Part shown: positions 43,486 to 52,025 of the stretch, in pieces
Layout: each line of letters opens with the position of its first letter
How positions within the stretch are numbered: position 1 is the stretch's first letter
Assembly (NCBI RefSeq): GCF_016065055.1
Contig: NZ_CP065856.1
Coordinates: 925,836-989,835, forward strand
Source of the DNA: Halosimplex litoreum
GTDB lineage: Archaea; Halobacteriota; Halobacteria; Halobacteriales; Haloarculaceae
DNA length: 64,000 nucleotides
Direction: 5' to 3'
The notes under the pieces: generated by a model
What the model was told of the DNA's origin: nothing
Seen by the model: the letters and a program-made list of their open reading frames with translations, nothing else
The model's database searches: none
Made by a program: the position numbers and the translations under genes

Positions 43486-44453
43486 CGGTCACCCTCCGCA
43501 GCGGCGCCGTCGGTGTCCGCCTGGGGCGCGTCGCCCGCGACCGACGCGCGCTTCCGCCGGCCGGCGTCGTAGGTGCCGCGTTCGTCGGCGAGTTCGAGGT
43601 AGACGTCTTCCAGGTCGGGCTCCGACCAGGTGAGGGCGTCGTAGCTGGCGCCCGCCGCCGCGAGTGCGTCGACCACGTCGCCGATAGCCTCGGGTGCCAC
43701 GTCGGAGACGACGAGCGAGTCGCCCGCTCGCTGGGCGGGATAGCCGAGATCGAGCGCGGCGGGGTCGGCGGCCGTCTCGACGACGAGTCGGCTCTCGCCG
43801 CCGTACTCCGCGACCAGCGTGTCGGGGTCGTCGGCGGCGACGAGTCGCCCGTTCGCGAGTAGCCCGACGCGGTCGGCCAGCCGGTGGGCCTCGGCCATGT
43901 CGTGCGTGGTGAGGACGATGGTCGTCCCGCCGTCGGCGAGCGATTCGAGGAGGTCCCACAGCGCGCGGCGACCGGCGGGGTCGATACCGGTCGTGGGCTC
44001 GTCGAGAAAGAGGAGATCCGGGTCGTTGACCAGCGCCGAGCCGACGCAGGTCCGCCGTTGCTGGCCGCCCGAGAGGTTCTCGTACCAGGTGTCGGCGTCG
44101 TCGGCCAGCCCTACGTCCGAGAGGACCGCGTCGACGTCGCGGGCCTCGTCGTAGAGGCCGGCGTAGTAGTCGAGCAGTTCGCGAGCGGTGAGCCGTGCGG
44201 GTGGGTCGAACGCCTGTGGGAGCAGGCCGACGCGCTCGCGGTCCACGTCGCGGGGGTCGGCGCCGAACAGTTCGACCGAGCCCTCGGCGTCGGTCGTCCC
44301 GGTCAGCGCGCGGACGAGCGTCGTCTTGCCCGCGCCGTTGGGACCGACCAGCCCGAACACCTCCCCCGCGTCGACCGAGAGAGAGACGCCGGCGAGGGCC
44401 TCCATCTCCCCGTAGGACCGGCGCACGTCCTCGGCGACGAGCGTCGCTGTCAT
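43482..44453 (-). CDS. ABC transporter ATP-binding protein (ABC-2 exporter)
   Basis: 323 residues. Walker A GPNGAGKTT, Q-loop GLLPQAFDPPA, signature ENLSGGQQRRT, Walker B LLFLDEPTTGID and switch His TTHDMAEA are all intact. A C-terminal extension of about 100 residues (SRLVVETAADPAALDLG onward) is typical of NodI/CcmA-type exporter ATPases. The start was set at ATG 44453, which begins directly with TATLVAEDVRRSYG. A coupled permease follows. Confidence 0.92.
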   Translation of the reverse strand: MTATLVAEDVRRSYGEMEALAGVSLSVDAGEVFGLVGPNGAGKTTLVRALTGTTDAEGSVELFGADPRDVDRERVGLLPQAFDPPARLTARELLDYYAGLYDEARDVDAVLSDVGLADDADTWYENLSGGQQRRTCVGSALVNDPDLLFLDEPTTGIDPAGRRALWDLLESLADGGTTIVLTTHDMAEAHRLADRVGLLANGRLVAADDPDTLVAEYGGESRLVVETAADPAALDLGYPAQRAGDSLVVSDVAPEAIGDVVDALAAAGASYDALTWSEPDLEDVYLELADERGTYDAGRRKRASVAGDAPQADTDGAAAEGDR

Positions 44454-44612
44454 AGGCGAATCGACGGCAGCGCAGCGCAAAGGCGGTTCGGTTCCGGGGC
44501 GCGACTCGACGGCCGAGAGCGGACGAGGGCGGCGGCGTTCGAATGGAGGGCCGAACGGCGGCGGAGTGGAGGGCCGAACGGCAAGGGGAACTCGGGGGCA
44601 GTGGAGGGGTCG

Positions 44613-45794
44613 TCAGACCGCGCTGGGGGAGGGGTCCGGCGGCGTCTCGGCGCTCCCGTCGTCACCGCCGCGGCGACGGGCGGCGATCGTGAGCGCGCCG
44701 GTGCCGAGGCCGAGGAGGACGACGGCGAACGTCAGGACCTCGCCGAACAGCGGGATCTGTGCCAGCAGCTCGACGCCGACGACGCCCACGACCAGCGCGG
44801 CCCAGCGGTTGTCCGTGTCGGCCGCGTCGAGGACGCGCGACCCGACGAGGAACTCGCCGTAGACCAGCGCGATCCAGACCGCCAACGCGAAGACGGCGCC
44901 GCCGGCGAAGGCCATCGGCAGCCCGACGATAGTCAGCGCCACCGCCAGCAGGACGACCGGGACCGCGACCATCGTCGCCACGCCCGCGGCGACCGAACGG
45001 CCCGGCTGGTCGGTCACCGTCTCGACCATCTCGCCCGAGAAGTCGGGGAAGACGACCAGGAGGAGCGCGCCGACGACCAGCGCCGCCAGAGCGGTGACGA
45101 AGCTGACGAACGGAGCGGGAAGGATCTCGACAGCTCCGAGGTCGTCGAGGTCGCCGAGAGTGATACCCCACTGGAGGCCGTCGAATCCGAGGCTCTCGTC
45201 GTGGGTCACGGTTCCGGCCACCGCGGCGCCCTCGGCGCGGTCGAGCGTCTCGCCGTAGGCCACGTCACCGCGGACCGTCGCGCCTTCGTCCAGACGGACG
45301 GTCTCGGACCCGGTCACGTCGCCGTCGACCGTCCCGGCGACGGTGACCGTGCCGGCCGCGGCGTCCACGTCGCCCTCGACGACGCCGTCGGGGCCGACTT
45401 CGACGGCGCCCGCAGCCGCTTCGACGGTACCACCGACCCGGCCGTCGACGGTGACCGAGCCCGCGGCGGCCTCCACGTCGTCGGTCACCTCGCCGGTGAT
45501 CCGGACCGACCCGGCCGCGGCGTCCACGTCGCCCTCGACGGTCCCGTGGACGACCACGTCACCGCTGACGACCTGCAGGTCAGAGATCGTCTCGTCGGGT
45601 CCGACGACCACGTCGGCGCCGACCGTCTGATCGGCGACCTGACCGGCTCCGGAGGCGGTCGTGGCCGCGGCCGGAGCGTCGTTCGCGAACGGTACTGCGA
45701 CCGCCGCACCGGGGACCAGCGCGGCGGCGACGGCGAGCGCACACAGCAGCGCGACGAACCGCGTCGCGCCGGCGGGGAACTCGGTTTGACTCAT
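44613..45794 (-). CDS. Bactofilin-like beta-helix membrane protein
   Basis: 393 residues. A signal sequence or first helix lies at about 10-36. A repetitive V-x-G-x-V-x-G-D-V beta-helix (about 70-200) has runs such as VVVHGTVEGDVDAAAGSVRI and VDGDVTGSETV, the bactofilin/polymer-forming pattern. Its C-terminal half has about six membrane helices (VSFVTALAALVVGALLLVVF ...), resembling the YccA/DUF8173-like bactofilin fusions of archaea. The beta-helix sits outside after the signal sequence, with the membrane helices behind it. It may form surface scaffolds. The start at ATG 45794 was preferred to the upstream ATG at 45812. Confidence 0.8.
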   Translation of the reverse strand: MSQTEFPAGATRFVALLCALAVAAALVPGAAVAVPFANDAPAAATTASGAGQVADQTVGADVVVGPDETISDLQVVSGDVVVHGTVEGDVDAAAGSVRITGEVTDDVEAAAGSVTVDGRVGGTVEAAAGAVEVGPDGVVEGDVDAAAGTVTVAGTVDGDVTGSETVRLDEGATVRGDVAYGETLDRAEGAAVAGTVTHDESLGFDGLQWGITLGDLDDLGAVEILPAPFVSFVTALAALVVGALLLVVFPDFSGEMVETVTDQPGRSVAAGVATMVAVPVVLLAVALTIVGLPMAFAGGAVFALAVWIALVYGEFLVGSRVLDAADTDNRWAALVVGVVGVELLAQIPLFGEVLTFAVVLLGLGTGALTIAARRRGGDDGSAETPPDPSPSAV

Positions 45795-45878
45795 GCATCT
45801 CGACGTAGACACCCCGACACCCTATACGACGGAGGCGAGTTTCCGACCCGGTAGTTCGGGGCAAGTTTTAAGTATCGA

Positions 45879-46109
45879 TTATAATTCGGCGCGCACGTCG
45901 CGAACGACGGCGTCGATATCGAAGGTGTCGCGTTCCTTGTCGTAGACGACCTCGTCGCCGGCTTCGACGCGAAAGACGCCGTGGTCGCCCATCACGAGTT
46001 CGAAGCGGTCGATCTGAGCTTCCAGGCTCGTGAGGATCGCTTCCTGGGTGTCCAGCGCTCGCTCGCGGAAGCCGCAGGGGACACAGTAGGTCAGCGTGAC
46101 TGTCGTCAT
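45879..46109 (-). CDS. SelW/Rdx-like thioredoxin-fold protein (Cys form)
   Basis: 76 residues. The N-terminal CVPC motif (C9, C12) follows the first beta strand (TTVTLTYCVPCGF), as in SelT/SelW/SelH and Rdx proteins; the position of selenocysteine is Cys. The rest shows ALDTQEAILTSLEAQIDRFEL and HGVFRVEAGDEVVYDK, matching the thioredoxin-like fold. It probably has a thiol redox role. It is the gene after element C and is read in the same direction. Confidence 0.82.
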   Translation of the reverse strand: MTTVTLTYCVPCGFRERALDTQEAILTSLEAQIDRFELVMGDHGVFRVEAGDEVVYDKERDTFDIDAVVRDVRAEL

Positions 46110-46198
46110 GGGCCACCGTAGGCGGCTCTCGGCGATAAAGATGCGTGCGTGTCGGTTCGGGAGCGGTCGGTACAGGGTATGTACTGAGCGGTGTGGTT

Positions 46199-46598
46199 GG
46201 CGCGTGCTGTCGAGCGTGCCCGCCTCATGGCGGGCCGCTCGAAACAGTCGCGCGAGGGATGAGCACCGCACGCCGCAGGCGCGCGGAGCGCAATCGGCTG
46301 GGGAGGTGTGTGGCTGTCTGCGGTGCTGTGCGGAGCGGTTGGGGCCCCTGGCGGATTGAAAGGGCGAGGCGCGCTCGCGCCGTGAGTCGCCTGAGCGGGC
46401 ACTATCCGCGCGGGTGGTGCGGAGAGCGCGGATATCCCGGTCAGCGACCGCGAGCGCGGCGAGGGCTTTCGTCGCTTGCTGTCGCGTGAGGTCGATCCGT
46501 TTCAAGACGAGCGCGTCGAGGGCTTTCGTCGCTTGCTGTCGTCAGAAAGTGCGGTCGCTGTCGCTCGACTTCGTTTCGCGACTCGTTCACCAGAAATC
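46199..46598 (-). repeat. Dispersed structured element, copy C
   Basis: On the minus strand, from 46598 down, it starts with a leader (TTTCTGGT near 46594, then CGAAGTCGAGCGACAGCGAC near 46565). Two core units GACAGCAAGCGACGAAAGCC follow (reading from 46540 and 46483, again exactly 57 bp apart, with unrelated linker). Next are a long stem with arms 46426-46442 and 46393-46411, the box homologous to TTCAGTCCACCAGG (46347-46367), the CCTCCCCAGCCG box, GCTCATCCCTCGCGCGAC, and a terminal hairpin with arms 46207-46216/46236-46247 and inner GCCCGCC/GGCGGGC, ending GGCGCGTGC near 46199. Copy order and spacing match A and B. Confidence 0.87.
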
Positions 46599-46633
46599 AC
46601 TGCTCAACTCGCACGGAAACCGACCGGAACTAC

Positions 46634-47314
46634 TCACTCCCGTCCGAACGGTCGCCAGACCAGCAGCGCCACGGTGGCGACGAAGACGACCGTCGAGAGG
46701 CCGTACGAGCCGGTCGAGACCGCCGCTGCGATGCCCGATCCGCTGCCGACGACGCCGGTGGCGATGGAGGCTAGCACCGGCCAGCTACAGGAGACACAGG
46801 AGAGCAAGCCGAGCACGCCCGTCACGGCCGACCCCGCGGCGTCGAGGACGGTGGCGTACACGAGGTACGCGAGAGTGAGATACCCGATCAGCTTGTAGGG
46901 GATCAACACGAGCGAAAGCCCCATGCCGTTGTAGGTGACGGCGGGCGCCCACCCAGGCGGCAGGCTCGTCAGCGCGACGCCGAGCCCGAGCGAGTCGTGG
47001 CCGGGGCCGACGAGCCCGCCGGTGTAGGCGAGGACGCCGAAGTAGCCGACGGCGAGGGCAGCGGCACCGGCGCGGTTACGGCCCGACGCGGACGCGACGT
47101 CGGTCCGCGCGACCGCCCAGATCGAGGCGTTGATCCAGACGAACGGGTAGACCCACAGGCGCACCCCGCTGGCCGAGAGCAACTCGGCCGAGCCGAGTGC
47201 GGCGTAGGCGAGCAGGAGGATGACCTCGGTGTTGAGGATCAACGCGCCCCACAGGAGCGTCTTGCGGGCGGGGCGAAACCGGTCTGTCAGGGAAGTGGTG
47301 TCGACGGTAGCCAT
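46634..47314 (-). CDS. Polytopic membrane protein next to heme o synthase
   Basis: 226 residues, seven or so hydrophobic segments. Conserved features seen are ASIWAVARTDV, a central VTYNGMGLSLVLIPYKLIGYLTLAYLV, and CVSCSWPVL, a CxxC in a membrane segment that could bind heme or copper. I recognise it as a haloarchaeal protein that often accompanies ctaA/ctaB but know no function. It follows ctaB by 3 nt (47314/47318), so they form an operon. A role in cytochrome oxidase assembly is inferred from that. Confidence 0.7.
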   Translation of the reverse strand: MATVDTTSLTDRFRPARKTLLWGALILNTEVILLLAYAALGSAELLSASGVRLWVYPFVWINASIWAVARTDVASASGRNRAGAAALAVGYFGVLAYTGGLVGPGHDSLGLGVALTSLPPGWAPAVTYNGMGLSLVLIPYKLIGYLTLAYLVYATVLDAAGSAVTGVLGLLSCVSCSWPVLASIATGVVGSGSGIAAAVSTGSYGLSTVVFVATVALLVWRPFGRE

Positions 47315-47317
47315 GGG

Positions 47318-48757
47318 TCAGATCGCGAGTGCGTCGACGACGATTGCGATCAACAGCGTCCCGAGGTAGGCGTTAGAGGCGTGGAAGGCGCGGAACGCCG
47401 CCGACTCGGTGCGCTCGCGGTGCAGTCGGAGGACCGCCCAGAGGAAGACGCCGCCGAAGACGCAGGTCGTCGCCGCGTACACCCACCCCAGCGTCGTCAG
47501 CTCCGCCAGCGCGACCGCGCCGACAAGCGTCGCCGCCAGGTAGTAGAGGATGTGCTTGCGAGTGACCGCCTCGCCGCGGACGACGGGCATCATCGGGAAC
47601 CCGCCTTTGGCGTAGTCTTCCTTGTACGCCAGCGCGAGATTGTAGAAGTGCGCCGGCGTCCAGAGGAAGATGACGCCCGCCAGCGCCGCACCGGGTAGGC
47701 CGACCTCACCGGTGACCGCGGCCCAACCGATCAGTGCCGGGAGCGCGCCGGCGAGGCCTCCGATGACCGTGTTCTGGACGGTGTTGGGTTTGAGCACGAG
47801 CGTGTAGACGACGCTGTAGAAGAGGATCGCCGAGAGGCCGAGCGCGGCCGCCAGGGGGTTCAGCTGGGCGAACACGGCCAGGGAGGCGACGGCCAGGGTC
47901 AGGCCGAACGCGACCGCCCGGCGGACCGGGATCTGGTGAGTCGCGATGGGGCGATCGGACGTGCGGTCCATCTTCTTGTCCTTCTCGCGTTCGAGGACGT
48001 GGTTGAAGGTTCCAGAGGCGCCGATGGCGAGGACGCCACCGCCCAGCGTCAGGACCACCGTCCCTACCGTCAGTTCCGGCGCCCCGGTCGAGGCCAGCGC
48101 CATCCCGGCGGCGGCGACGAGCGAGAGCAACCACATCAGCCGCGGCTTCATCAGCCGGAAGTACGCCGAGGCGGTGGCGGTCACGCGCGTCCGGAGCGGG
48201 AGGTCGGCGGGTGCCGTGGTCGGTTCGGCGGGCGCGGGCGCGTCGCTCTCGTCGGTGGCAGCCTCGTCTACCCCGGGTTCGACGGCCCATCCCTCCTCGG
48301 GTGCGTCGAGTGTCTCGGGCTCGAGTTCCCAGGCGAGTGCGACGACCAGAGCGGTGAACAGGACCATCCCGACGACCAGGTGGGCACCGGTCGGGAGCGC
48401 GGCCGCGCCGCCGGTGACGACGACCGCGCCGATGGCGACCTGCACGGGGAACAGGACGAGACCGAACGCGAGCGCCACGAGGACGCGCCCGCGGATCGCC
48501 GCGCGCTCGCGAACGGCAGCGACGGCCGTGGTGAGAGCGAGGACGCCCACGAGCAGGGCCGCGACGCGGTGACCCCAGGCGACGAGCAGTGCGGGGTCGG
48601 CGAGCGTGACCGGGCCGCGACAGACCGGCCACGACGAACACGCACGGGCGGCGTCGGCGACCGCCGCGGTGGCCCCGGCGGCGACGAGCAGGTAGACGCC
48701 CATCGCCGTCGCTGCGAGCAGGCTCGGGAACGACGGTCGGAGCGTGCGACTGAACAT
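47318..48757 (-). CDS. ctaB: Heme o synthase with N-terminal heme A synthase-like domain (CtaA-CtaB fusion)
   Basis: 479 residues. Residues about 1-150 have four membrane helices of the CtaA/Cox15 half type (CSSWPVCRGPVTLADPALLVAWGHR and LPTGAHLVVGM hold His ligands). A Glu/Ala/Pro linker (about 150-190) follows. From about 200 on it is a prenyltransferase: SYFRLMKP-like YFRLMKPRLMWL, the aspartate-rich pattern NHVLEREKDKKMDRTSDRPI and the second motif LAYKEDYAKGGFPMMPV. It makes heme O from protoheme, the first step to heme A. The half-size CtaA fusion is known in haloarchaea; whether it makes heme A alone is not decided by sequence. Confidence 0.9.
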   Translation of the reverse strand: MFSRTLRPSFPSLLAATAMGVYLLVAAGATAAVADAARACSSWPVCRGPVTLADPALLVAWGHRVAALLVGVLALTTAVAAVRERAAIRGRVLVALAFGLVLFPVQVAIGAVVVTGGAAALPTGAHLVVGMVLFTALVVALAWELEPETLDAPEEGWAVEPGVDEAATDESDAPAPAEPTTAPADLPLRTRVTATASAYFRLMKPRLMWLLSLVAAAGMALASTGAPELTVGTVVLTLGGGVLAIGASGTFNHVLEREKDKKMDRTSDRPIATHQIPVRRAVAFGLTLAVASLAVFAQLNPLAAALGLSAILFYSVVYTLVLKPNTVQNTVIGGLAGALPALIGWAAVTGEVGLPGAALAGVIFLWTPAHFYNLALAYKEDYAKGGFPMMPVVRGEAVTRKHILYYLAATLVGAVALAELTTLGWVYAATTCVFGGVFLWAVLRLHRERTESAAFRAFHASNAYLGTLLIAIVVDALAI

Positions 48758-48976
48758 GAGGATCCGCTGTTACTCGCACTTTGGAGCGTTCGCACTTAGT
48801 GTTCGCGCTTCGCGACCGACGCGCGCCCGTGGACCACGGTCACGCTCCCACGGACCCCGCGAGACCGCGCCGAGAGGTCCGGACCGCGCCGGACCGTCCG
48901 AACGGGCCGGACACGCTCGGAAAGGGAGTCGTCGGGGGACGCTGGCGTCGTTCGAGCGCCGCGTCGGATTCAGCAC

Positions 48977-48985
48977 GTTAATATG
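48977..48985 (+). promoter_or_regulatory. TATA box of coxB
   Basis: GTTAATATG is centred 27 nt before the ATG at 49009, in the divergent region shared with ctaB. It indicates a leaderless transcript for the oxidase subunit. Confidence 0.6.
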
Positions 48986-49008
48986 CGGACAATCCCAAGC
49001 CACGTTCA

Positions 49009-49788
49009 ATGAAGGGTAAGCGCGTCGCACTCCTGACGCTGTTTGCGGCCGCCCTGGCAGCGGTGGCGATCGAGCCCGCCGCCGCCCAGTCGGCCGACAC
49101 GACGACGGAACGGCTCATCTGGAACCTGAACAACCAGCTCATGTACATCGCCGTCCCGATCACCATCCTCGTGGAGGCGATCCTCTTCTACACGGTCTGG
49201 AAGTTCAGGAACAACGAGTCGCCGCTCCCGACCAAGGAGAACCGCCGCCTGGAGATCACCTGGACCGTCGCGACGGCCATCATCCTGCTGTTCGTCGGCG
49301 TCGCCTCCTACCAGGTGCTCGCCGACCCGTTCGTCACGGCCACGCCCGACACGGACCTCGATACCGTCACCGACGGCGAGGAGGAGGAGGCACTGGAGGT
49401 GCAGGTGACCGCCCAGAAGTACAACTGGCAGTTCTACTACCCCGAGTCGGACGTGACCAACGCCAACACGCTCGTTTTGCCGTCCGACAGACCGGTCCGG
49501 TTGAACATCACGTCGACCGACTGGCTGCACGCGTTCCACGTCCCCTCGATGGGCCTGAAACAGGACGCCTTCCCCGGCCAGTCGAACTACCTGATCACCG
49601 AGGCGACCGACACCGGTGAACACCAGCTCTACTGCGCCGAGTACTGCGGCGTCGGCCACTCCCAGATGCTCGGCACCGTCGAGGTCCGTAGCCAGGAGGA
49701 CTTCGACAGCTGGCTCGCCGAGAACGGCGCCGCGGGCGATTCCGGCAACGCCACCGCCGGCAACGCGACCAGCGCGCTCGCGCCCTGA
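49009..49788 (+). CDS. coxB: Cytochrome c oxidase subunit II
   Basis: 259 residues. It has a signal peptide (1-26, ending AAAQS), two transmembrane helices (about 46-66 and 84-106), then the cupredoxin domain on the outside. The CuA site is complete: LHAFHVPS with the His ligand, and CAEYCGVGHSQM with two Cys, His and Met. The aromatic patch KYNWQFYYPES takes electrons from the donor (probably halocyanin). The C-terminus is Gly/Asn/Ala-rich. Subunit I is not next to it in the window; the divergent ctaB gene supplies its heme. Confidence 0.93.
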   Translation: MKGKRVALLTLFAAALAAVAIEPAAAQSADTTTERLIWNLNNQLMYIAVPITILVEAILFYTVWKFRNNESPLPTKENRRLEITWTVATAIILLFVGVASYQVLADPFVTATPDTDLDTVTDGEEEEALEVQVTAQKYNWQFYYPESDVTNANTLVLPSDRPVRLNITSTDWLHAFHVPSMGLKQDAFPGQSNYLITEATDTGEHQLYCAEYCGVGHSQMLGTVEVRSQEDFDSWLAENGAAGDSGNATAGNATSALAP

Positions 49789-49917
49789 CCCACGGAACGC
49801 CCCGTCGGGTTCGACACCGACCGTTCGCGACGCTCTCGATACCTTCCCGAACGCTTTCGAACCAGCCGCGCGCGCCGACTGGTGGGCTTTTCAGCCGGCC
49901 GCGCCTACGACCGCGCG

Positions 49918-50355
49918 ATGGAGTATTTCGAAGATCTGACCGTCGGCGACACCGGCGAGTACGGCAGCTACGAGGTGACCGCCGCGGAGGTCACCGACTT
50001 CGCCGAGCGCTACGACCCCCAGCCGTTCCACACCGACCCCGAGGCGGCAGCTGACTCCCCGTTCGGCGGCCTGGTCGCCAGCGGCTGGCACACCGCCGCG
50101 ATGACGATGCGACTGCTCGTCGAGGGGTTCCTCGCCGACGGGGCGACCCGCGGCGCACTGGGCGTCGACGAACTGCGCTGGCGCCGTCCCGTCAGGCCCG
50201 GCGACGAGCTCACCGTGAGGACCGAGGTCGTCGACACGGACGAGTGGGACGACGAATCGGGGGTCGTCTCGGTCCGGATCACGACCGAGGCCGACGGGGA
50301 GAGCGCCCTCTCGATGGTCGCGCTCGTGCTCTACGAACGGCGCACGTCGCCGTGA
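49918..50355 (+). CDS. MaoC-like hydratase (hot-dog fold)
   Basis: 145 residues, single hot-dog domain, with FAERYDPQPFHTDPEAAADSPFGGLVASGWH, which holds the (R)-hydratase catalytic Asp and His pair of MaoC proteins. VDELRWRRPVRPGDELTV is the other strand pattern. Archaeal haloarchaeal MaoC proteins hydrate enoyl-CoA in fatty acid or polyhydroxyalkanoate metabolism. No PHA genes are adjacent, so function stays general: an (R)-specific enoyl-CoA hydratase or related. Confidence 0.88.
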   Translation: MEYFEDLTVGDTGEYGSYEVTAAEVTDFAERYDPQPFHTDPEAAADSPFGGLVASGWHTAAMTMRLLVEGFLADGATRGALGVDELRWRRPVRPGDELTVRTEVVDTDEWDDESGVVSVRITTEADGESALSMVALVLYERRTSP

Positions 50356-50406
50356 CTCACGGCGAAGGGATCGGCGAGAACGGTCCGCAGGCCTGCCGAG
50401 TTCCGT

Positions 50407-50682
50407 TCAGTTACCGGCGACGAGCCCCGGCCCGGGTGCGCCCTCGCGTTCGGTGTAGGCGGCCAGGCGCCGTTCGCCGCGTTCGGTGATCCGGTAGACG
50501 ACCTCCTCGGTCACTGGTTCGACGAGCCCGTCTTCGACCAGTCTGTCCATCCGCCGCTGGGCGTAGTCTGTCGGCATCCCGAGACGGTTCGCGACGAGCG
50601 CCAGGTACGTCGGCCGCTCCTCGACGAGGTGCTGAAGTATCGCTGCGTCCGCACGACGGAACCAGTCCGGATGCTGTGACAT
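50407..50682 (-). CDS. Small winged-helix regulator (PhiH1-like)
   Basis: 91 residues. It has the typical pattern DWFRRADAAILQHLVEERPTYLALVANRLGM (helices 1-2), YAQRRMDRLVEDGLVEPV (recognition helix and wing) and VYRITERGERRLAAY. It resembles the haloarchaeal phiH1 repressor-like winged helix. The promoter for ATG 50682 is likely the AT-rich stretch near 50700-50710. The target is unknown; the MaoC gene is convergent, and the response regulator at 50833 is divergent. Confidence 0.8.
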   Translation of the reverse strand: MSQHPDWFRRADAAILQHLVEERPTYLALVANRLGMPTDYAQRRMDRLVEDGLVEPVTEEVVYRITERGERRLAAYTEREGAPGPGLVAGN

Positions 50683-50832
50683 CGGTATCCCACCGTACCA
50701 TGATACTTGTTCACACATAACGTTGTCGGCCACGGTGGCCGTGCCGGTGGTCGACGGTCGGTCACCGGGGGCTGGCTCGTCCGAGCGGGCCAACAGAGTC
50801 AAACGCGGGGAGTCCTCAGCGGTGGTAGAGCA

Positions 50833-51408
50833 GTGTCATCGAGCGTCGACGGTCGACCGACGGTTCTCGTCGTGGACGACGAGACGGAGGTAGCGGACGT
50901 GCTCGCGCTGAAGATCCGCGAGCGATACGAGACGCGGGTGGCGTACGGCGGGCGTGAGGCACTCGAATCGATGGACGAGACGGTCGACGCCGTCCTGCTG
51001 GACCGGCGGATGCCCGACGTCCACGGCGACGACGTGCTGGCGGAGATCCGTGACCGCGGGTACGACTGCGTCGTCGTGATGACGACCGCCGTCGACCCCC
51101 AGCTGAACATCCTGGAGATGGACTTCGACGACTACCTCTCCAAGCCCATCGAGACGGAGACGCTGCTGACCACGCTCGACCAGCAGCTCGACAGCCGGCG
51201 CTCGAGCGACCCGAAGCTGGAGGAGTTCTTCTCCGTCGTCTCGAAGCTCGAAGTGCTCGAATCGGAGCTGACACCCGCGGAGCTGGCCGACAGCGACGAG
51301 TACGAACGCCGCAAGCGCGAGGCCGAGGAACTCGGCCGCGAACTGCAGGAGTCACACCCGGACTTCGACGAGATCGTCGACACCTTCCGCGATATCGGCC
51401 GGAACTGA
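50833..51408 (+). CDS. Response regulator with HalX domain
   Basis: 191 residues from GTG 50833. Receiver domain: VLVVDDE (acidic pocket), phosphoacceptor Asp57 in AVLLDRRMPDVHG, conserved Thr in VVMTTAV, and Lys in YLSKPIE. The C-terminal HalX domain (about 130-190; LEEFFSVVSKLEVLESELTP, DEYERRKREAEELGRELQ) is a helical haloarchaeal output module of unknown action. The GTG start is chosen because the preceding sequence has no good start near the domain boundary. The cognate kinase is not obvious; the hybrid kinase at 55679 has its own receiver. Confidence 0.9.
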   Translation: MSSSVDGRPTVLVVDDETEVADVLALKIRERYETRVAYGGREALESMDETVDAVLLDRRMPDVHGDDVLAEIRDRGYDCVVVMTTAVDPQLNILEMDFDDYLSKPIETETLLTTLDQQLDSRRSSDPKLEEFFSVVSKLEVLESELTPAELADSDEYERRKREAEELGRELQESHPDFDEIVDTFRDIGRN

Positions 51409-51458
51409 GTGGTGCGGCGAGCGCTCGGGTCCGGCGACTGCGACCTCGAACGGGGGCC

Positions 51459-51932
51459 CTACAACTCGTCGAGCGCCGTCCGTACCTCGTCCCAGCGGGG
51501 CTGGGTCGACGGGTCTTCGGCGGCCCAGGCGTACCGGACTCTCGTGTCGGCGTCGACCACGAAGACGGCGCGGTTGGACACGTCTCGGTGGCCGGCCAGC
51601 TCGTCGATGCGAACGCCGTAGCGCTCGCTGACGCCGCCGTCGCTGTCGGTCAACAGCGGAAACGGGATGTCGTACTCGCGGGCGAACGCCCGGTGGCTGA
51701 ACGCGCTGTCCCGGGAGATCCCGAGGACCGTCACGTCCTCCCGCACGTCGAACCAGCCCAGGTTCTGGATCCCGCATAGCTCGTCGGTGCAGGCCGGGTG
51801 GAAATCGAACAGGTAGAACGCCAGGACGACGGGTCCCTCGCGGGTGTGTTCGGCGAGCATGTACTCGCGGACCACCTCGCCGTCCGTCCCGGGCAGGATG
51901 AAGTCGGGCGCCGCGTCTCCCGCTGTGAGCAT
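51459..51932 (-). CDS. Peroxiredoxin, BCP/AhpE-like
   Basis: 157 residues with the fold AGDAAPDFILPGTDGEVV, VVLAFYLFDFHPACTDELCG and VLGISRDSAFSHRAFA. The peroxidatic Cys is C48 in HPACT. C53, five residues later as in Escherichia coli BCP, could serve as the resolving Cys. It removes hydrogen peroxide and organic peroxides using thiols. It is convergent with the response regulator and divergent from the 52026 gene. Confidence 0.9.
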   Translation of the reverse strand: MLTAGDAAPDFILPGTDGEVVREYMLAEHTREGPVVLAFYLFDFHPACTDELCGIQNLGWFDVREDVTVLGISRDSAFSHRAFAREYDIPFPLLTDSDGGVSERYGVRIDELAGHRDVSNRAVFVVDADTRVRYAWAAEDPSTQPRWDEVRTALDEL

Positions 51933-52025
51933 CGTACTCCCCGGTTCGGAGTGGCGAGGCTTAAACGAACGGGGCGCGGACAAGCGATAGAGCTTTTCCC
52001 CGCCGGTCGATAGCGAACGAGTACG

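Noticed and set aside
44544..44582. 16-bp direct repeat (TGGAGGGCCGAACGGC, twice, 23 bp apart) between the ABC and bactofilin-like genes
   Set aside because: Only two copies, no other conserved feature, most likely local slippage.
16986..46598. Three insertion sequences
   Set aside because: The copies have no transposase-like ORF, no consistent terminal inverted repeats joining both ends and no visible target duplications. A non-autonomous mobile origin remains possible and is listed under findings.
48758..49008. Additional gene in the 251-nt ctaB-coxB divergent region
   Set aside because: The open frames are Arg/Pro-rich on both strands with no motif. I see only promoters.
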